In this document: in pieces, positions 25,089 through 35,977 of the stretch
Numbering within the stretch: the first letter of the stretch is position 1
How the letters are laid out: each line of letters opens with the position of its first letter
Assembly (NCBI RefSeq): GCF_900496995.4
Contig: NW_024470381.1
Location: 62,001-126,000, forward strand
Length of the DNA stretch: 64,000 bases
From: Aquila chrysaetos chrysaetos
Taxonomy: Eukaryota; Chordata; Aves; Accipitriformes; Accipitridae
Direction: 5' to 3'
Notes under the pieces: generated by a model
What the model saw: only the letters and a program-made list of their open reading frames with translations
Database searches by the model: none
What the model was told of the DNA's origin: nothing
Made by a program: the position numbers and the translations under genes

Positions 25089-25171
25089 CTATTTATCTAA
25101 TATAAGGAATGCGTATGACAAATTTGTTTCAACACGCTCTGGCCAGATCTGTCGTTATCTCAACCCTTCGT

Positions 25172-25189
25172 GCCCCACGTTGGGCGCCA
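25172..25189 (-). other. Primer binding site, tRNA-Lys type, of the ERVL-like element
   Basis: Eighteen bases lying 8 bases inside the 5' LTR, complementary to the 3' end of tRNA-Lys(1,2). Foamy viruses and some betaretroviruses use the same primer. Confidence 0.85.
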
Positions 25190-25197
25190 AAAAGGAC

Positions 25198-25640
25198 TGT
25201 CGTGGTTTCAGCCCAGCCGGTAACAAAGGACCACGCAGCCGCTCGCTCACTCCTCCCGCCCCCTCCAGTGGGATAGGGGGGAGACGGAGGAGAGAAAAGA
25301 AAAAAAACTGGAACCTCGAGGGTTGGGATAAGGGCAGTTTACTGGGACAACGCAAAAAAAGTTACAACAACAACGACGGTACTAATGAAAGAGTATACAG
25401 AAAAGAGTGATGCACAGTGCAACTGCTCACCACCCGGGACCCGACGCTCCGCCACTTCCCCCACCGAAAGTTGAGAGCAGGAGAGCCCTCCCCCCGGCCC
25501 ACTCCCCATGTATATACTGAGCATGATGTCACATGGTATGGAATAGCTCCTTGGCTAGTTCAGGTCAGCTGCCCCGGCTATGCCCCCCCACCTCCCAGGT
25601 TCCTGTAAAAATTAACTCTATCCCAGCTGAACCCAGGACA
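25198..25640 (-). repeat. 5' LTR of the ERVL-like element
   Basis: 443 bases, almost identical to the 3' LTR at 18,909-19,351. The outer end abuts the second copy of the target-site duplication CTCGG at 25,641-25,645. Confidence 0.93.
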
Positions 25641-25662
25641 CTCGGGAAAGCGGCTGTATTTT

Positions 25663-25668
25663 AATAAA
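25663..25668 (+). terminator. Displaced poly(A) signal AATAAA of the complete MROH gene
   Basis: This is the counterpart of 7,600-7,605. It lies 6.8 kb after the stop codon at 18,881, because the retrovirus copy inserted between them in the opposite orientation. Transcripts would have to read through the element to use it, or end inside the element. Confidence 0.75.
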
Positions 25669-27106
25669 GCTGGAACAACAAGCCCAAACCCACGGTGTCC
25701 TTCAGCTGTGTCGCGTGCTGAGCAGACAGCGTCATCCCTGGCCTGTCCCGCTGCCTGCAGGACAGCTCGCCCCTCGGCGCACCCTGGCCCCAGGCTTGTT
25801 TTACAAGTTTACCCCTCGGCGAGTCTTTCCCCAGAAGAAGCCACGTTTGTTCACCCCCTGGGGAAGTCTTTTCCTTAGGGAGGCAGAGGGCAAAGGGGAA
25901 ATGGCAGCCCCCAAAGGAATCGGGATTGCCCTGAGAGCTGCCTGACGCCCACGCTTGCCAGCAGCCCTCCAGAAGTTCTCCTTTGCTTCAGTCCCAGAGT
26001 CCTTCCCCACGCACAGCACCCTGGGGTGCGGGGATGCTGCTTTGAATGACGGCCCCGGGAAGGCCTCAGGTCGCAGCCCCATCTCATGGCCCTGCAGCAA
26101 CCCTCCTCACGCTCCCACTCCCACAGCTCAGCCGAGACCCAAGAGGAGAAGCAGAGGTGTTCCGCAGGGGCCTGCAGTCCCCTCCGTCACGCAGCGAGGG
26201 GAGGGCGCAGGAAGGGTGCGCCCAGCTCCAGCCATCCTGCGGCTCTCCAGGCATCCCAGCGAGGCCCCAGCATCTGCTGTTGCTGCTTCGCCACTTCCCC
26301 GCCCCATGAGGGACTCAGGAGGGTTTCCAAGCAGAGTCCAGACGTGATAAGGGGGCAACTGCGGGGGGGGGCTAGAGGACAAACAGAGTGCCTCCGTCAC
26401 CATGAATGCCTCACAAGTGGTCCTCTGGAGACCAGGGGGCTCCTAAGAAGGCTGGACGAGCAGCAGAAGGCTCTGGGGCATCACAAAGACCTATGGAAGA
26501 GTGCCGAGGGGACTGAAGTGGTGTATTGTAGAGCCTAGGGGACCAGGCCCCCACTCCAGTGGGGCTTCTTAGGGTGCTAGAGGTCCCGCAGAGGGGCCGG
26601 GGGGGGCAATGAAGGCCTCAGGAGGGATCCTGAGAGGCCTAGAGCGATCCTAAGACAGCTAGAGGGCAAACGGAGGAGTCCCGCGGTTGGAGTGTGCCCG
26701 AGAGCCCTCCACTGGCCCCAGTGAAGGCCAACGGCGGGCTTTTGTGTGCAATGAGGGCCAAGGGCCGCTTCCTGAGGCTCCAAGGGAGGGTGCAAGGAGG
26801 CTAAGAGAGGGCTGCTGCGGGGACCAGCGGGCAAACTGAGGCTTCTAGAGCACATCAGAAGGCGCACTGGGGTGCTGAGAGGTTCCGAGGGGGCAACTGT
26901 GTCAGGCTGAGGCAAGGCCAGGACAAGAGAGGGGTTCAGAGGGGACTCGTGGCTATGAGGAGGCCTCTAGGCCTGAGGGGAGCGGAAGGGAAAATGAACA
27001 AGTCTTGAGGGGATCCGATGGCAAAAAGAGAGCCACCCCATCTTGAATTTCCAAGGCAGCTACTCCTCATCCACCTCTTTCCCGTCCTGGCCCCAGATCT
27101 CCCCAT

Positions 27107-27665
27107 TTTTTAAAAAATCTATTTACTTAGCAGACTTTCCAATCCAACATTATCCGATGCAATTGACTCTCTGGGCTGGAAGGGTGGACCCAGGAGTCCA
27201 GGGGGATCTTGGGGGTCACCAGTGAACCCAGACATGGAATGGGGGAGGTGTCCAGGGGTCTTGAAGGTCCCCAGTGAATCCGCACATCCCAGGGGGATTC
27301 CAGACATTCGGGTGTCTTGAAGGTCCCAAGTGAAACCAGAGATCAAGAGTGAGATCTAGGCATCCTGAAGGACCATAAAACACCACTTTCTGGCCCATTT
27401 CAGGGCCAAGCCTGCAGGCCTTGGGACAGGCGATGGTGAACCTGAGGCCATTTCATGGCTCTCTTGCAGCTGTGGAGGAAAACACATTCACACAAGCTGC
27501 TGACACTGCAGATGCTCCCCACCCATGGTAACATCTCCAGGGGCTCTTTCCACAAAACACATTGACATTTTAATGCTATAACACCCGATCTGGAAAGGCC
27601 AATGTTGATTTGGTGCTGTCCCTTTGCAGCCAGAGAGTTTGACTTTTTTTCTTTTTTTTTTTCAG
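27107..27665. other. Short spacer with a degenerate tandem repeat
   Basis: From about 27,190 to 27,400 there are several copies of a unit of roughly 50 bases containing CTTGAAGGTCCC and CCAGTGAA. The rest is unremarkable; a pyrimidine tract at 27,641-27,663 belongs to the acceptor of the next exon. Confidence 0.5.
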
Positions 27666-30157
27666 AAATCATTGCTGTTTTGGGAAGCTGTGTCTACTTA
27701 CGTCAAAGAGGAGATTTTGAAGGACAAGGTGGGGCAGAGCAGCATTGTCTTTGTCCTTGTCCCCCCTGTGCCACCAAAAGGCACATCGGTCTTTCTGATC
27801 CAGTAAGTCGCCCCATTGAACACTGACTCTACAGGAGACAAAATCGACTTCTCATTCTATCGAGGTCAAAGACATAACCCCCAAAAGTCCCAGATTTAAC
27901 CCAAAGAACGAGTTTGCCACCTTTTGGCCACCTCTGGTCCCCACAGCCAGGCTGGAAAGACCAAATAGATTATATGGGACATTTTTGTGGTTTCTCCCAG
28001 ACAGTGGAAACTTCTTAGATCTTCTCCAGCTGGGGAACATTTTCTAGGCTTTGGCTTCACCAAATCTTTTTAAAGACAAAGAAAGGAAATTCCAGACTGC
28101 AGGGCTTCTGCAAGGGCTTCCCTGGTGTCATGGAGGTACCAAGCACCATCCCACATGGTAGCACGTCATCACATGGAGATATTCAAAACCCAGCAGGAGC
28201 CAATCCTGGACAACCAGCTTCAGCTGGCCCTGTTTGAGCAGTCGGGTTGGAATGTAAGGGGTCTCATCCCACCTCAATGGGTTTCTGATTCTTTTTTTGT
28301 AGCAAAACCAAGACTCTAATTATTTCTTCTCTCTGTGATCTCCAGGGTGTGAATATAGTTGGATTTGGCACTTTCTACTCACTTGAGGTCAAAGTGCCCA
28401 CTGGAAAGGATCAGAGGTTCCCTGCCACCAAACCAGGGTTTCAGCTGGCCAAGAACATTGTACACCTTCATGGGCTGACGTATGCTGACATGGACATACC
28501 TGGTGGGAAGACAGAAACATACACTTCACCCTGCCTGCATGTTTGGGAGAGGGAGGGCTTGGTGGTGGTGTGAAGTGAACAAGAGAAGAGACCATGACCA
28601 TGTCCTTCACCAAGTCCGTGACTGTATGGATGACTATATTCATGACCATGACTGGTCACTTCTGCAACTGACTGTGGGGCAACCAGAAGCCAGGCTCTTT
28701 GTTTTGGGTGACACTTTTCTTTGGGATGACACCATCTCCTCATTGATTTTGGTGCCCCAGAGGAACTACTCTGCCATCAAAGCATCTGCCACTGAGGGCT
28801 GAGGGTATCTCAGGGTTCTTTGAAGTTCTCTGCAGAGGGCCCATATCAACCCTCGTATGACATGCCCCATGGGATGACAACTATGCAGCAACGTAGCCTG
28901 CAGGTCTAGAAGCCACTGAGACTTTCCCATCACCCACCGACCCGCTGCATCACTTATGCATGTCCTCTTCTGTTTCGCTGTAGATGAGACCCAAATTTGT
29001 ACAATGAATTTTACTTGACTGTAGCTCAAATTTGGCAGCTTTGCCAGGCAAGAAGAAGAAGAACCAAGTCCTCCAGGTGGTCCTCCAACCCCACTGCCTA
29101 GCACTGAACATCCCAGCAGAGCATTCAAGGTACACGATGCGGTTTGTTGACACTAAGACACTAAAAAAGCAATTTTCCATAACTCAATTCTGCAGCCCTT
29201 AATGTGTGTCTGAATATTAAATTCATTCTTGGAGATTTTCCTTTAAATGCTGCAAGCTACTTGTTGTTATAATTTACTATTTAAGCTGATATTCTCACAA
29301 ACGCTGTAATAACACTGTATTTTGACATTGCTCTTCATGTTCACTGTTATCCAGAAAACAATGAAAAGTTTCTGTTTAAGCCCGTGGACTACCAAGACCA
29401 CAGATCAGCAAAAACACATTTCCATTCTACCTCGACCAGCAAAAAATCACCTCAAAACCAGATTGCATTTGCGTGTGTCTGCAGAAAACGTGCTACCAAA
29501 CCACACAGTGGCACCTGCAGGACCTCCCAATGTCTTGGGTCGAAACGATGGGAAAAAAAGAAATGGCTGAAGTGGGAAGGGAGAAAAAAAAGGAGAGAAA
29601 ACCAGGAGCAATGGAGGGATGAGGTACTTCACTTTGTTGGAAAAAAAAGAACTGAAGGCTGACTGTCTTGAGGATATCATACAATCACTGGTCTTGCTTT
29701 GGTCTAAAACAGTCAATTTGGGTGACTTTTTTCCTTTACATACTAGTGGCCACAGCAGGTGGAACCAATGATTCCAGAAACACCATTTGAGTATGACCCA
29801 CAAAAATGTCAAGTTTCACATCCCAGTGCATATGGTATGGACTTCCTTTTTTTCCAGGAAAATCCCACTTTCCCCACTTCATGGGCCAAGGAAATTTTCC
29901 ATTTAGCCATTAAACTGTTGCAATGAATCATTTTCAAAATTCTTTGGTTTTCCATCTGCCTTACACCTAACCTGATGTCTCTCCTTTTGTAGGAGTCTGT
30001 GGGAAAGGCAACTCCCAACCCTTCATCCCTTGCGGGGAATAGGGAATTTGGCCAATTTCAAACAGCAATCAAGGAGAAAAGGGGAAAAGATGTAAAAAAT
30101 CCTTCTGTGGAGAAAGAGAAAGCAATGGTGTCACTGAGGGTATCCCCAAAAGAGTAA
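27666..30157 (+). CDS. CCDC81-like HU-domain gene or gene relic (partial exon set)
   Basis: Two exons fit the first HU-like domain of CCDC81 proteins: 27666-27728 (LLFWEAVSTYVKEEILKDK) and 28346-28502, starting GVNIVGFGTF and ending in HGLTYADMDIPG. Both have GT-AG borders and join in phase 0. GFGTF is the hallmark turn of bacterial-type HU/IHF DNA-binding folds, and CCDC81 proteins are centrosome/cilium-linked, with many copies in birds. Two further candidates are weaker: 29025-29129, 35 codons with clean splice sites, and 29993 onward, 54 codons ending at TAA 30155-30157. I could not find the exon for the second HU domain, nor a first exon with ATG. It may be a degenerate copy or extend outside what I can recognise. 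Extent and strand are secure only for the first two exons. Confidence 0.5.
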
Positions 30158-30181
30158 GTTTGCCCTGCCCTGTCTGCCTTG

Positions 30182-32085
30182 ACAGTTGAACGTTCAGTGG
30201 TTGAACCTTCGGAGAGGGTTGAACCTTCAGTGGTTGAGCCTTGGGAAAGGGCTGAACCTTCAGTGGTTGAACCTTGGGAGAGGGTTGAACCTTCAGTGGC
30301 TGAACCTTCAGTGGTTGAACCTTGGGAGAGGGTTGAACCTTCAGTGGTTGAGCCTTGGGAAAGGGCTGAACCTTCAGTGGTTGAACCTTGGGAAAGGGCT
30401 GAACCTTCAGTGGTTGAACCTTGGGAGAGGGTTGAACCTTCAGTGGTTGAACCTTCAGTGGCTGAATCTTGGGAGAGGGTGAAAGCTTCAGCGGTTGAAC
30501 CTTCAGTAGTTGAAAATTGGGAGAGGGTTGAACCTTCACTGGTTGAACGCTGGGAGAAGGTTGAACCTTCAGTGGTTGAAACCTGGAAGAGCATTGAACC
30601 TTGAGTGGTTGAACCTTCAAGGGTTGAACCTTCAGTGACTGAATCTTCAGTGGTTGAACCTTGGGAGAGGGTTGAACCTTCAGTGGTCGAACGCTGGGAG
30701 AGGACTGAATCTTCAGTTCAGTGCTTCAACCTTGGGAGAGGGTTGACGCTTCAGTGGTTGAACCTTGGGAAAGGGTTGAACCTTCAGTGGTTGAACGTTG
30801 GGAAAGGGCTGAACCTTCAGTGGTTGAACCTTGGGAGAGGGTTGAACCTTCAGTGGCTGAACCTTCAGTGGTTGAACCTTGGGAGAGGGTTGAACCTTCA
30901 CTGGTTGAAACTTGGGAGAGGGTTGAACCTTCACTGGTTGAACCTTCACTGGCTGAATCTTGGGAGAGGGTTGAACCTTGAGAAGTCGAACCTTCAGTGG
31001 CTGAACCTTCAGTGGTTGAACCTTCAGTGATTGAATCTTCAGTGGTTGAACCTTGGGAGAGGGTTGAAGCTTCAGTGCTTAAACCTTCAGTGCTTGAACC
31101 TTGGGAGAGGGTTGAAGTTTCAGGGGTTGAACCTTCAGGGGCTGAATGTTGCAAGAGCGTTGAACCTTCAGTGGTTGAAACCTGCGAGAAGGTTGGACTT
31201 CAGTGGTTGAACCTTCAGTGGTTGAACCTTGGGAGAGCGTTGAACCTTGAGTGGTCAAACTTTGGGAAAGGGTTGAACCTTCACTGGTTGAAACTTGGAA
31301 GATGGTTGAACCTTGAGAATTTGAATCTTCAGGGGTTGAACCTTGCGAGAGTATTGAACCTTCAGCGGTTCAACCTTCCGTGGGTGAACCTTGGGAGAGG
31401 GTTGAAGCTTCAGTCGATGTAACTTGGGAGAGGGTTGAACCTTCGGTGGTTGAACCCTGTGAGAGGGTTGAACCTTCAGTGGTTGAACCTTCAGTGGTTG
31501 AAACTCTGGAAGGGGTTGAACCTTCAGTGGTCCAACGCTGGCAGAGTGTTGAACCTTCAGTGGTTGAAACTCTGGAGAGGGTTGAACCTTCAGTGGTCAA
31601 ACATTCAGAGAAAGTTGAACCTTCAACAGTTGAATCTTCAGTGATGGAGTCTTCAGTGGTTGAAACTGTGGAGACAGTTGAACCTTCAGTGGTTGAACCT
31701 TGAGAGAGGGTTGAAGCTTCAGGGGTTGAACCTTGGGAGAGTGAAGCTTCAGGGGTTGAACCTTCAGGGGCTGAACATTGCGAGAGTGTTGAACCTTCAG
31801 TGGTCGAACGTTGAGAGGGTTGAACCTTCAATGGTTGAATCTTCAGTGGTTGGACCTTCAGTGGTCGAACGCTGGGAGAAGGTTGAATCTTCAGTGGTCA
31901 AACTTTGGGAGAGGGTTGAACCTTCAGTGGTTACACCTTGGAAGATGGTTGAGCCTTCAGTGGCTGAACCTTCAGTGGTTGAACCTTGGGAGAACTTTGA
32001 ACCTTCAATGGCATAACCGTCGGTGGTTGAACCTTCAGTTGTTGAACCTTGGGAGAGTGTTGAACCTTGGGTGGTTGAAAGGCAG
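30182..32085. repeat. Minisatellite of alternating 15- and 18-base units
   Basis: The array is made of CCTTCAGTGGTTGAA (15 bases) and CCTTGGGAGAGGGTTGAA (18 bases), often alternating to give a 33-base period, with point variants and a few odd-length units. Because both lengths are multiples of three, all frames on both strands stay open for 100-180 codons. This makes spurious reading frames such as [14 protein letters not shown] (+) and [15 protein letters not shown] (-). No frame is open across the whole array, so I read it as non-coding. It begins 25 bases after the last candidate exon of the CCDC81-like gene. Confidence 0.9.
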
Positions 32086-32689
32086 AGAAAGCCACCAAAG
32101 CAACTAAGACGATCATTCCCTCCTGTGATCCAGGACTCATCCCAGGCTGATCAGTGGTTTCCTGCACAGGGCGGGTAATATCACACCCTAACAGGGAAGG
32201 GAGCAGATCCCAGAATGCGCATCCTCAACACAGCCAGCCCGACTTCACCACTTTTCTCTCCAAAGCGCAGCCCGTTTCCGTTCCACCCAGCACCACAGCC
32301 ATATCTGGCTCCAGGCAAGCAGAAGCGCGACCACGCTCAGCCACGCCGCAGCAGTTAGGAACTTCCTCCACTGAATTAAATGATGGTTTTGATTGTGATG
32401 AGGTTTTTTTTGGGGGGGGGTTAAGGTTCAAAAGGACCAGATGCCCTCAGACACCTGAGTCCTCTACAGACACACCCTTGAACATCTTGGTCCTCTACAG
32501 ATCCCTCCATATACCAGGAGGGACCCTGAAGGACCAGAAGAGGATCCAGGCACTGGGGCGGTGGATTTGTAGAGAACCCTGGTGTTTGGGTGGAATCAGC
32601 AGAGAAGCATCCATGGGTGGGGCTGCCTCCCCCGCCGCCCAGGAGCTCTGGTCTCCAGCATTGGCTCTGGGGGGACCCTGGGACACAGA
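32086..32689. other. Spacer after the minisatellite
   Basis: No supported gene. A poly-T then poly-G stretch at 32,405-32,420 and mixed sequence are seen. Confidence 0.4.
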
Positions 32690-33160
32690 CGCCCCAACAC
32701 CCCACACACACACACCAACACCACCTCACACACAACCCAACAGCCCATCCCAAAACATCAGGCAGACACAACCAGTGCACCCCAGCTACACCCCAACTGC
32801 ACTCCAGCTATACCCCTGCAACCCAACTACATCCCACCTGCTTCCATAAATCCCAGCTGCACATCTATAGCCCTACCACAGTCCAAAGTACACCCTGATT
32901 ACACCCATACACCCTAACGACACCCCAACCACAGTCCTGTGTCCAACTATACCCACACACCTCAACTGCACCCCAACTACACCCGACTGCACCCCAAACA
33001 CACCCCTGTGCCCCAACTACACCCATACACCCCAAGGGCACTCTGAGTACACCCAACCGCACCTCAAACACACCTCTGTCCCCCAACTACACCCCAACTA
33101 CACCCACACACCCCAAGTGTACCCAACTACACCCCGACATGAATGAACACCCCCAAACCT
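32690..33160. repeat. CA-rich tandem repeat, unit like CCCCAACTACACCC
   Basis: A run of irregular units of about 12-25 bases, mostly A and C on the + strand (words CCCCAACTACAC, CCCATACACC, CCCCAA). It lies between the CCDC81-like region and the CALM3 3' end and carries no coding signal. Confidence 0.8.
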
Positions 33161-33304
33161 GCACAACCATGCACCATCGCACCGCCCCGGCACCCCCAAA
33201 CCCACTCTCACCCCTGTGTGGGGGGTGCCACCGGCATCAGGGCCTTCATTAGGGCCCCTTGTTACAGTGCCTCGTTAAGGCTGCAGGAACTGTAAAACCA
33301 GTGG

Positions 33305-33310
33305 TTTATT
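33305..33310 (-). terminator. CALM3: Poly(A) signal AATAAA of CALM3
   Basis: TTTATT on the + strand, that is AATAAA on the gene strand, about 550 bases after the calmodulin stop at 33,860. The 3' UTR would span roughly 33,285-33,859. Confidence 0.7.
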
Positions 33311-33859
33311 TCACAGCTTTGGCCACCCGCAACAGCGCCCAGACAGGGGAGCGGGGGGCCTGTAGCCCCCCCACTTCTCCCCCAAAATGCACCAAAACCA
33401 GACCCTGGTCCCACTCCCACCAAGGCCCAAAATTCTCCCCAAATGCCCAAAACCGGAGCATGGTGTGCCCCCCCCCAAAAAAGGGCCTCAAATGCCCCCA
33501 AACCAGGGCCTGGACCCAGTTCCCCACACCCAGGGATCCCAACACTCCTGAGACCCCAAATCCCACTGAAATGCCCCAAAACACTCTCCTGCGGCAAAGG
33601 GGGTCCTGCTGTGGAGGGTGACCCTGAATCTGCCCTGGACCCCTCCAAACCCTCTATGAGGAAATGAGGTCCCCCCATAACCTCCCCCAAAGCCCCTATG
33701 GAAGGTTTGGGGTCCCTCTGTCCTGGTGGGATTCCCCCTCCCAGCACCCCCATGGGTGCCCCCGAATGGTGGGTTTGGGGTGCAGGGGGGACCCGGGGAC
33801 CTCTTGGTGGCAGGGACAGGCGGTGGCAGCACGGGGGTTCCCGGTGGCCTCATGCCCCC

Positions 33860-35977
33860 TCACTTCGCTGTCATCATCTGCACGAACTCTGCCAGGAGAG
33901 AGGAAGCGTCAGTGGGGACAGGGACATGATGGGGACGAAGACACGATGAGGACAGAGCATGGACGGGCACATGACAGGGACAGGGAATGCATTGGGGACA
34001 GGAATGGGGACGGGGGACACTGCAGAGCCAGTGGGGATGGGGGCACAGAGCAGGGACAGGGGACACTGTGGGGTCCCAAGCTGGCAGGGACAGGGGACAC
34101 AGTGGGGTCCCCAGAAAGAGGCGACATGATGCGTCTGGCTCCTTGAGGATGAGGCAACATAGTGGGATCCCACGTTCATGGCGAGAGGGGTGACAAGAGA
34201 CATGGATGTTGTCCCCATGCCCATTTCTGTCTCTGCTGTGTCCCTGTCCCCAACACAGGGTTCTTGCCAAGGGTGACAGGGGACACAGTGGTACCCCAAG
34301 CTAAAGGTGATGGGGAACGCAGTGCGGCACCGGGGAATGAGGAGCCCTGTGGGTGGATGCCAGCAGGGTCCCACTGGGTGCCAGCAAGGACCTGTGGGTC
34401 ACAGAGAAGACGCCAAGTGACAGCGGGGACCCCCGGGGTGACAGTGCACTCACCCTCATAGTTGACCTGCCCATCACCATCGATGTCAGCCTCTCGGATC
34501 ATCTCGTCCACTTCCTCATCCGTCAGCTTCTCCCCCAGGTTGGTCATCACGTGCCGCAGCTCCGCCGCGCTGATGTACCCATTCCCGTCCTGGGGTTGGG
34601 GACACAGTGATGACACCGTTGCCTCGCCCATTCCCCTGTCCCCATCCGTGTCCCTGACCCACCTTGTCAAAGACGCGGAAAGCCTCACGGATCTCCTCCT
34701 CGCTATCCGTGTCCTTCATCTTCCTCACCATCATGGTGAGGAACTCAGGGAAGTCGATGGTGCCGTTACCTGGGGGTGGGACGAAGGGACAGTGAGCAGG
34801 GGGACAGAGGAACAAGCGGACACGTGGGGACAGGCGGGGCTCACCATCAGCATCCACCTCGTTGATCATGTCCTGCAGCTCAGCCTCAGTAGGGTTCTGG
34901 CCCAGTGAGCGCATGACAGTGCCCAGCTCCTTGGTGGTGATGGTGCCATCCCCATCCTTGTCGAAGAGTGAGAACGCCTCCTTGAACTCTGGGGACCGTC
35001 ACCACGGGGATGGGGTCACATGCTGTCACCAGCAGGGGCCAGGGACAGCTGGGGGGGTCCATGGGTGGCACCAGATGCACAGCCGGGTCACCCTGATGGC
35101 CAGCGTCCCCTCCTGCGTGCCCTGGTGCTACTCCCCTGACACACCAGTGGCCCCTCTTGGGTGTCCCGCTGTCACCCCGACAGCCCAGCGTCCCCTCCTG
35201 GGTATCCTGCTGCCAACCCTGACACCTCAATATCCCCTCCAGAGTGTCCCACTGTCACCCCAGCACCCCTGTGTCCCCTCCACGGTGTCCTGCTGTCACC
35301 CTGAGACACCAGTGTTACCCCTCCACCCTGGTGTGTCCCCCTACCCCATTGACCCCCCACAGTCCAACCCCCTCCCCCCCAGTGTTCACCCACTCCCCAG
35401 TGCCCCCCCCAAGTGTCTTCCCACCCAGGGTCCCCTCTGGGGTCCCCTCACCCCGCTGTCACCCCCTGTGTTCCCCCACCTGCAATCTGCTCCTCAGTGA
35501 GCTGGTCAGCCTGGGGAGGGAGACAAGGGTGAGGGGGTACCCATGGGATACCCCAGCACCCAACCCCCCCAACACCCACTGGCACCCACAGCCCCCCCCA
35601 AACCCCCAACACCCGCATAGCACGCACAGCCCTCCAAAATCCCAACATGCCCCCAGCACCCATAGGCCTCCCCCAAACCACCAGTGACCTGTTGACACAG
35701 CAACACAGTGACACCTCCCCCAGCAACCCCTTGGTCGCCAAAGCAACCCCAATGCCTCTCTCCCCCGCCCCATAGCAGCCCCTTGGTCGCCACAGCAACG
35801 CCGGTGGGCCCCCCCTCCGACCCCGTAGCAGCCCCTTGGTCGCCACAGCAACGCCGGTGGGGCCCCCCCTCCGACCCCGCAGCAGCCCCTTGGTCGCCAC
35901 AGCAACGCCGGTGGGCCCCCCCTGCCCCATAGCGCCCCCCTGTCGCCATGGCAACTCCGGTGCCGCCCCCTGACCAT
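33860..35977 (-). CDS. CALM3: Calmodulin (CALM3), 149 codons
   Basis: Cytosolic Ca2+ sensor with four EF hands that activates kinases, phosphatases and channels. Exons in gene order: 35975-35977 (ATG only), 35480-35510, 34845-34988, 34663-34769, 34454-34589 and 33860-33888. The coding lengths 3, 31, 144, 107, 136 and 29 are exactly those of vertebrate CALM genes. The translation reads as canonical vertebrate calmodulin, from [19 protein letters not shown] to the end [13 protein letters not shown], with all four DxDGxG-type loops present. All vertebrate CALM genes make the same protein, so the symbol rests on synteny with PPP5C and HIF3A. The first donor (ATG followed by GTCAGG) is atypical but is the only ATG-GT nearby in a good start context. 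Introns contain GC-rich tandem repeats, including X-box units next to exon 1. Confidence 0.96.
35734..35955. promoter_or_regulatory. CALM3: Tandem array of RFX X-box matches in CALM3 intron 1
   Basis: Five exact matches to the RFX consensus GTNRCC-NN-RGYAAC lie at 35,734-35,747, 35,786-35,799, 35,839-35,852, 35,893-35,906 and 35,942-35,955. The last is the palindromic form GTCGCCATGGCAAC. Spacing is 49-54 bases, so the sites ride on a tandem repeat of about 53 bases. They begin 20 bases after the CALM3 start codon, in intron 1. RFX binding is inferred from the motif. Confidence 0.6.

Larger units (their letters stand above)
18909..25640 (-). mobile_element. Endogenous retrovirus, class III (ERVL-like), near-whole, env-less (fossil)
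   Basis: A full-length provirus on the - strand: 5' LTR 25,198-25,640, primer binding site 25,172-25,189, gag region 23,067-25,088, pol region 19,950-23,045 and 3' LTR 18,909-19,351. It is flanked by the 5-base target-site duplication CTCGG (18,904-18,908 and 25,641-25,645). The 5-base duplication, the tRNA-Lys-type primer site shared with foamy viruses and the lack of an envelope gene fit class III. Both LTRs are 443 bases long and almost identical, so the insertion is recent. It looks near-whole; I saw no clear break in the gag or pol regions. It sits in the 3' UTR of the complete MROH gene. Confidence 0.93.
12511..27106 (+). repeat. Segmental duplication, right copy, interrupted by a retrovirus copy
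   Basis: Matches 1,202-9,043 in order and orientation. The extra length comes almost entirely from the 6,732-base element at 18,909-25,640 and its 5-base target-site duplication. The left breakpoint is 75 bases into MROH intron 5. Sequence beyond 27,106 is unrelated to that beyond 9,043. Confidence 0.95.

Noticed and set aside
30058-30620. Repeat proteins (TEGSTLSQG or [10 protein letters not shown] types) encoded in the minisatellite
   Set aside because: All frames on both strands are open because the units are multiples of three, and none stays open through the array or joins the neighbouring exon in phase.
32690-33160. CRISPR-like array
   Set aside because: Units are irregular, with no unique spacers of constant length. 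It is a CA-rich vertebrate minisatellite.
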